From: an uncultured Chloroflexota bacterium
GTDB taxonomy: Bacteria; Chloroflexota; Dehalococcoidia; SAR202; UBA11138
Assembly (NCBI GenBank): GCA_913046025.1
Contig: CAJWRP010000001.1
Coordinates: 1-18,866 of the forward strand
Direction of reading: 5' to 3'
DNA: 18,866 nucleotides
The notes beneath the pieces were generated by a model that saw only the letters and a list, made by a program, of their open reading frames with translations, was not told the origin of the DNA and did not search any database. Shown one piece after another: positions 15,418-18,866 of this stretch (position 1 is the first letter of the stretch; every line of letters starts with the position of its first letter). Both the position numbers and the translations under genes were made by a program.

Positions 15418-17061
15418 CTAGAAGGTCGAGCCTTGGATACGCTTCTCGCGCCCCTCCCACTCTTTGTCTCGCAGAATGAACTTCTGAATCTTACCTGTTG
15501 CAGTCTTGGGAAGCTCTCCAAATTGCACGGACTTGGGGCACTTGAAGTGGGCGATGCGATCACGGGTGAAAGCTATGATCTCTTCTCCAGTCACATCCAA
15601 GCCCATGCGCTTTACAACAAAAGCTTTCGGAACCTCTCCCCATCTGTCATCAGGCACGCCGACAATACTCACTTCCAGCACACCCGGATGCTCCATGATG
15701 ACCTTTTCCACCTCCTGGCTGGAGATGTTTTCGCCTCCAGAGATAATAATGTCCTTGGCTCGGTCCTGCAGCTCAATGTAGCCATCAGAATGCCACACTG
15801 CTATGTCCTCAGAGTGAAACCATCCACCCTCAAACGCTGCCTCTGTCGCCTCGGGCTCATTGAAGTAGCCTGACATCACGTTATTGCCTCGCATGACTAC
15901 TTCACCCATCGTCAAGCCGTCTTTCGGCACGTCGTTCATCTGGCTATCCACAACTCGCAGACCTGTGCCCGCTATCATGAAGGGAACGCCCTGCCTCGAT
16001 TTTACTTTGGCTAACTCATCGGAGGACAAGCTTTCCCAATTCTCTTGAGGCGCGCAAATGGTGTGCGGCCCGTAGGTCTCCGTAAGGCCGTAGGCATGCT
16101 GGATTGTTGCACCCATGCTTTCCATGATGCGTATCACTTGTGGGGCAGGTGGCGCCCCGGCGGTCATAATGTTAAGGCTCGAAAGGTCTTGCCCCTCTGT
16201 ATCAGGAGACGAATACAGCATGGTGAGCACTGTCGGGGCAGCGCACATGTGAGTGATGCCCTCGTCTCTGATGACGCGGAATATCTCCGACGGATCGATA
16301 CGCCGCAAACAGATATGGGTAGCGCCAACCGCTGTTATGCCCCAGGGATAGCACCAACCACTGGCGTGAAACATCGGGACGGTCCAGAGGTACTTGCTTC
16401 GCCAGTTTAAGCCGGATTCAAGGACTTCTCCGAGAGCGTTGAGGTACGCGCCTCTTGCGTTAAACTCGACTCCCTTCGGCGTGCCAGTTGTTCCCGAAGT
16501 ATAGTTGATGGATATCGTATCCATTTCCGAGTCGAGGTCAGTCTTATGATTGCCTTCCGGCGCCGAATCCAGAAATGCCTCGTACTCTAGTCCTGGGATA
16601 TCATCGGCTTGAGGTTCGGTGTCTACCACCTGTACGAACGTTCCAACATTGGGGACCTCATCTATAAACCCGCGCACAGTGGGTACAAATTCTGAATCGA
16701 ATACCAGGGCCTTCGCCCCCGAGTGGTTGAGAATATAGGCTAATTCTCTGGAGGACAGACGCGTGTTGAGCGGAACAACAATCGCACCAAGCATGAGCGG
16801 GCCGAAGTAGCTCTCCAGCATTGCCGGAATATTGGGTGCAAGAAAGGCCACGCGGTCTCCCTTGCGGATTCCTGACTTCTTGAGCGCGCCCGCAAGACGG
16901 TTGACCCGGTTGTAGAGCTGGGAATAGGTGTAGGTCATATCCTTGTATTTCACAGCGAGCTTATCGGGATAAACGAACACGCTTCGCTCAAGGAAAGACA
17001 GAGGGTTCAACTTCTCAAAATTCGCTCGTTCAAGCATGGGTAAACCGCCTTTTCGACTCAT
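15418..17061 (-). CDS. Acyl-CoA ligase (AMP-forming), DmdB/fatty-acyl-CoA synthetase type
   Basis: A 547-residue adenylate-forming enzyme: acid + ATP + CoA gives acyl-CoA + AMP + PPi. Motifs in order: LNPLSFLERSVFVYPDK near the N terminus, P-loop YTSGTTGTPKG (187-197), PMFHASGWCYPW (~229-240), AYGLTETYGP, the hinge DRAKDIIISGGENIS, and the catalytic Lys in TATGKIQK (K524). PMFHxxGWCxPW is usual in the DmdB/AAE group, which act on short to medium carboxylic acids. Start: ATG 17061 after AGGTTA, or ATG 17037 after GGCGG; the frame is open to 17217 but that part lacks family similarity. First gene of the operon, so it probably makes the substrate for the mutase. The exact acid cannot be read from sequence. 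Confidence 0.93.
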   Translation of the reverse strand: MSRKGGLPMLERANFEKLNPLSFLERSVFVYPDKLAVKYKDMTYTYSQLYNRVNRLAGALKKSGIRKGDRVAFLAPNIPAMLESYFGPLMLGAIVVPLNTRLSSRELAYILNHSGAKALVFDSEFVPTVRGFIDEVPNVGTFVQVVDTEPQADDIPGLEYEAFLDSAPEGNHKTDLDSEMDTISINYTSGTTGTPKGVEFNARGAYLNALGEVLESGLNWRSKYLWTVPMFHASGWCYPWGITAVGATHICLRRIDPSEIFRVIRDEGITHMCAAPTVLTMLYSSPDTEGQDLSSLNIMTAGAPPAPQVIRIMESMGATIQHAYGLTETYGPHTICAPQENWESLSSDELAKVKSRQGVPFMIAGTGLRVVDSQMNDVPKDGLTMGEVVMRGNNVMSGYFNEPEATEAAFEGGWFHSEDIAVWHSDGYIELQDRAKDIIISGGENISSQEVEKVIMEHPGVLEVSIVGVPDDRWGEVPKAFVVKRMGLDVTGEEIIAFTRDRIAHFKCPKSVQFGELPKTATGKIQKFILRDKEWEGREKRIQGSTF

Positions 17062-17381
17062 TAACCTGATTTCTCCGCATTTATTTACATACTGTTCAAT
17101 CAAAAGCAGTATATCGGGGATGTGGCGAAAGATAACACTGGCGACATACGTGGTCAATCCGGTTATAGCGCTTTCTTTAAGGGGAGGATGTGTGCCTTCA
17201 GCCGATACGTTCCTCACAGGCGCGATTCCGCATTAGCACAGCTCTAGTCCCTGCAAGTACGCTGGTTTTGAATAGGGGCGTATGCTGGAGCTGGAGGGAT
17301 ATATGGACCCCTTTGGTGACTCAAGAGCCCATCAGTGCGCAGATTTTGGCCATATCGTTGATTTCCGATCTTGTAGCGGCG
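17062..17381. other. Intergenic region upstream of the ligase-mutase operon
   Basis: No gene. It must hold the operon promoter; the nearest feature is the inverted repeat at 17089-17112. A small hairpin GTAGC/GCTAC (17373-17385) overlaps the MFS stop codon but has no T-run. Confidence 0.45.
17089..17112 (-). promoter_or_regulatory. Possible operator of the ligase-mutase operon
   Basis: ATACTG (17089-17094) and CAGTAT (17107-17112) are perfect complements 12 bases apart, 27 bases ahead of the ligase ATG, within an AT-rich stretch. The size and place suit a dimeric repressor, for example of the TetR type that controls acyl-CoA genes, but no such regulator is in the window. Confidence 0.3.
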
Positions 17382-18611
17382 CTACACCCTACGTAGCTTT
17401 GGCGCCACGGTAGCGAGGGCAAGTATCAGCATTATGCCAACTATTCCATTGATGGCGGCAGCGGTTGGAGCACCCCACAGGCCTGCTATTCCTCCGGCCG
17501 TCACGCTTCCAAATGTGTGTGCGTAAATGGCCAGCACACGCAGGCCGGTTATCCTTCCACGATATTCCGGGGACGATGACCGGAGCAGCGTCGTTAGAAT
17601 CAGCACCAGTGTCGAAGAAAATGCCATTCCTGTGATAACAAGGATGCCCAGAGACAGCGGCAGCGAACTAGACATGGAGAATACTGCTATGGACGCGTGC
17701 CACACGATAACCGCCACAAGCAGTCGCTTTCCTGTGTTTCTGGCACTTCCAATTGACGCCCAGGTAAGCGAGCCTATGAGGGCCCCAATGCCGAAGGCTG
17801 AGATCAGCAATCCAAGTCCTCTAGCGTCGACTTCCAAAACGTCTTTCGCGAAGACGGGCATGAGCGTGGTGTGCAACGGGAAACCTGTCAGGTTGATAAT
17901 GACTGCCAGTGCAAGAGCGGCCCACAGGATCTGATTCCTCTTGACGTACATCAGACCACTGGCAACCATCCTCCATACCGATTCCTGCGTTCCGACGATT
18001 CCGGACCTCTGTACGCGGATGAAAAGCGCCACGATTGCTGAAGTGGCGTACACCGCAGCTATCATAATATACGCCCCTTCAATGCCGTAGGCCTGAAATA
18101 GGAATCCCATGATGGATGCGCCAAATATTAGGTTGACGTCCATTCCGGTGTTGATAAGTGCTACAGCGTTAGAGATCCTATTAGGAGCCACGCTATCGGC
18201 CGCCAGGGACTGACCCGACGGCATGGCAAAGGTCCTGCCAATACCCCCCGCGAAGGCTATGACGAATACATGCCAAATTTCAAACAGGTCTGTCTTAAGT
18301 AAGAAGAGCATGAAGACAGCAGTCGATGTCCACCCCAGGCCCACTACAGCAAGGATCAGATGCCTAGGTAGTTTGTCGACCACCGCCCCAGCATAGAGAG
18401 CCATCAGATTTGCAGCAATACGGGACGATCCAACCAGCCCGACAAGGAAAGGGGAGTCCGTGATGATCAAAACGTACCAGCCAAGGATGAAGGTTTCCAT
18501 CTGCTGGCCCATACCCCCCAGCATAACGGACGACCAGGTCAGTCGAAAGTTGCGCTGGCTGAACAGCGATAAAGGGACCAGTGCTCCACTAAATTTAGAT
18601 GGTGCGCTCAA
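17382..18611 (-). CDS. MFS transporter
   Basis: A 409-residue protein with about 12 hydrophobic segments spread evenly. The N-terminal SLFSQRNFRLTWSSVML and the loop VVDKLPRHLILAV after helix 2 match the major facilitator group that includes EntS-like and drug exporters. GGIGRTFAMPSGQSLAAD lies around helix 4-5, also typical of that group. It moves a small molecule by proton coupling, probably outward; the substrate cannot be read. The start is taken as TTG at 18611, with only a weak AGGT upstream; no ATG occurs before the first helix, so it is uncertain by some residues. It lies 56 bases after the transferase gene on the same strand and may be cotranscribed with it. Confidence 0.88.
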   Translation of the reverse strand: MSAPSKFSGALVPLSLFSQRNFRLTWSSVMLGGMGQQMETFILGWYVLIITDSPFLVGLVGSSRIAANLMALYAGAVVDKLPRHLILAVVGLGWTSTAVFMLFLLKTDLFEIWHVFVIAFAGGIGRTFAMPSGQSLAADSVAPNRISNAVALINTGMDVNLIFGASIMGFLFQAYGIEGAYIMIAAVYATSAIVALFIRVQRSGIVGTQESVWRMVASGLMYVKRNQILWAALALAVIINLTGFPLHTTLMPVFAKDVLEVDARGLGLLISAFGIGALIGSLTWASIGSARNTGKRLLVAVIVWHASIAVFSMSSSLPLSLGILVITGMAFSSTLVLILTTLLRSSSPEYRGRITGLRVLAIYAHTFGSVTAGGIAGLWGAPTAAAINGIVGIMLILALATVAPKLRRV

Positions 18612-18667
18612 ATGCAGAGGACCTGACTTCGGCCCACGTCGAGTGAATTAGCGAACAGCGTAATGAA

Positions 18668-18866
18668 TCACCAACCCAGCATGACGGATTCGCGTCTTGG
18701 GTCCGCGCCGCCAACGTAGGCACCCGAGCCCTGGTCTATCTGTATTGGCACAAAGCCATTGGTTACTCCCCACGGGCCGACCAACTCAGCTTCGTGTCCC
18801 TTGCCTTTAAGGCTCTCCAACACGTTCTGCGAGATTCTCCCCTCCAGCACAAGCCGATTGGGAGCC
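18668..18866 (-). CDS. Gamma-glutamyltransferase family protein, C-terminal end, cut by window edge
   Basis: The last 65 or so residues of a gene entering from the right. LVLEGRISQNVLESLKGKG and the ending GGADPRRESVMLGW match the C terminus of the small subunit of gamma-glutamyltranspeptidases (Ntn hydrolases), where GGADPRR.G is nearly constant. The processing Thr and active site lie outside the window, so activity (glutathione breakdown or a related acylase) cannot be judged. Confidence 0.85.
   Translation of the reverse strand, partial: APNRLVLEGRISQNVLESLKGKGHEAELVGPWGVTNGFVPIQIDQGSGAYVGGADPRRESVMLGW

Noticed and set aside
17062..17217. N-terminal extension of the acyl-CoA ligase
   Set aside because: The residues are unlike the family and run through the promoter region; ATG 17061 or 17037 gives the normal length.

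Overview
The window reads as a bacterial chromosome of moderate GC with dense genes, mostly on the minus strand. The mix of genes (single-chain acyl-CoA mutase with a MeaB-like partner, a DmdB-like acyl-CoA ligase, a J-domain/beta-domain protein, a two-HMA CopA, a GreA with an extra N-terminal domain) suggests a Chloroflexota-type organism, perhaps Dehalococcoidia or the marine SAR202 group. That placement is an inference from gene content; no rRNA is present. I see no transposase, integrase, CRISPR array or phage module, so this looks like ordinary chromosome.

Layout. 1-278 (-): N-terminal part of a CaCA-type cation exchanger running off the left edge. 459-1274 (-): GreA cleavage factor fused to a tyrosine-recombinase-like core-binding domain, with its own promoter and terminator. 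1448-1888 (-): Lrp/AsnC regulator with promoter and terminator. 1889-2803: gene-poor stretch holding a short perfect inverted repeat and one doubtful reading frame. 2804-3157 (+): unrecognised small protein. 3453-4106 (+): J-like domain protein with HRD in place of HPD, followed by a broken or out-of-frame membrane-type tail to 4383. 4524-5612 (-): membrane fatty acid desaturase. 6108-6193 (-): tRNA-Leu(CAA).

6400-9427 (-) is a copper-handling operon: csoR, copA and a small YHS metal-binding protein, behind a promoter that overlaps a C/G-tract CsoR-type operator. lexA (9691-10338, -) and a cupredoxin lipoprotein (10579-11049, +) are divergent. The lexA promoter is overlaid by inverted repeats suited to autoregulation. 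dnaN (11232-12365, +) follows from its own good sigma70-type promoter and is not next to dnaA here.

12463-17061 (-) is a catabolic operon: acyl-CoA ligase, B12-dependent acyl-CoA mutase, and a MeaB/ArgK-family P-loop protein. The mutase would usually be called methylmalonyl-CoA mutase, but its two substrate-discriminating positions are Phe and Gln, the isobutyryl-CoA mutase pattern, not Tyr and Arg. The simplest reading is that a branched or short carboxylic acid is activated to its CoA ester and its carbon skeleton rearranged, with the P-loop protein guarding the cobalamin enzyme. That P-loop protein lacks a normal NKxD motif. 17382-18611 (-) is an MFS transporter and 18668-18866 (-) is the C-terminal end of a gamma-glutamyltransferase running off the right edge.
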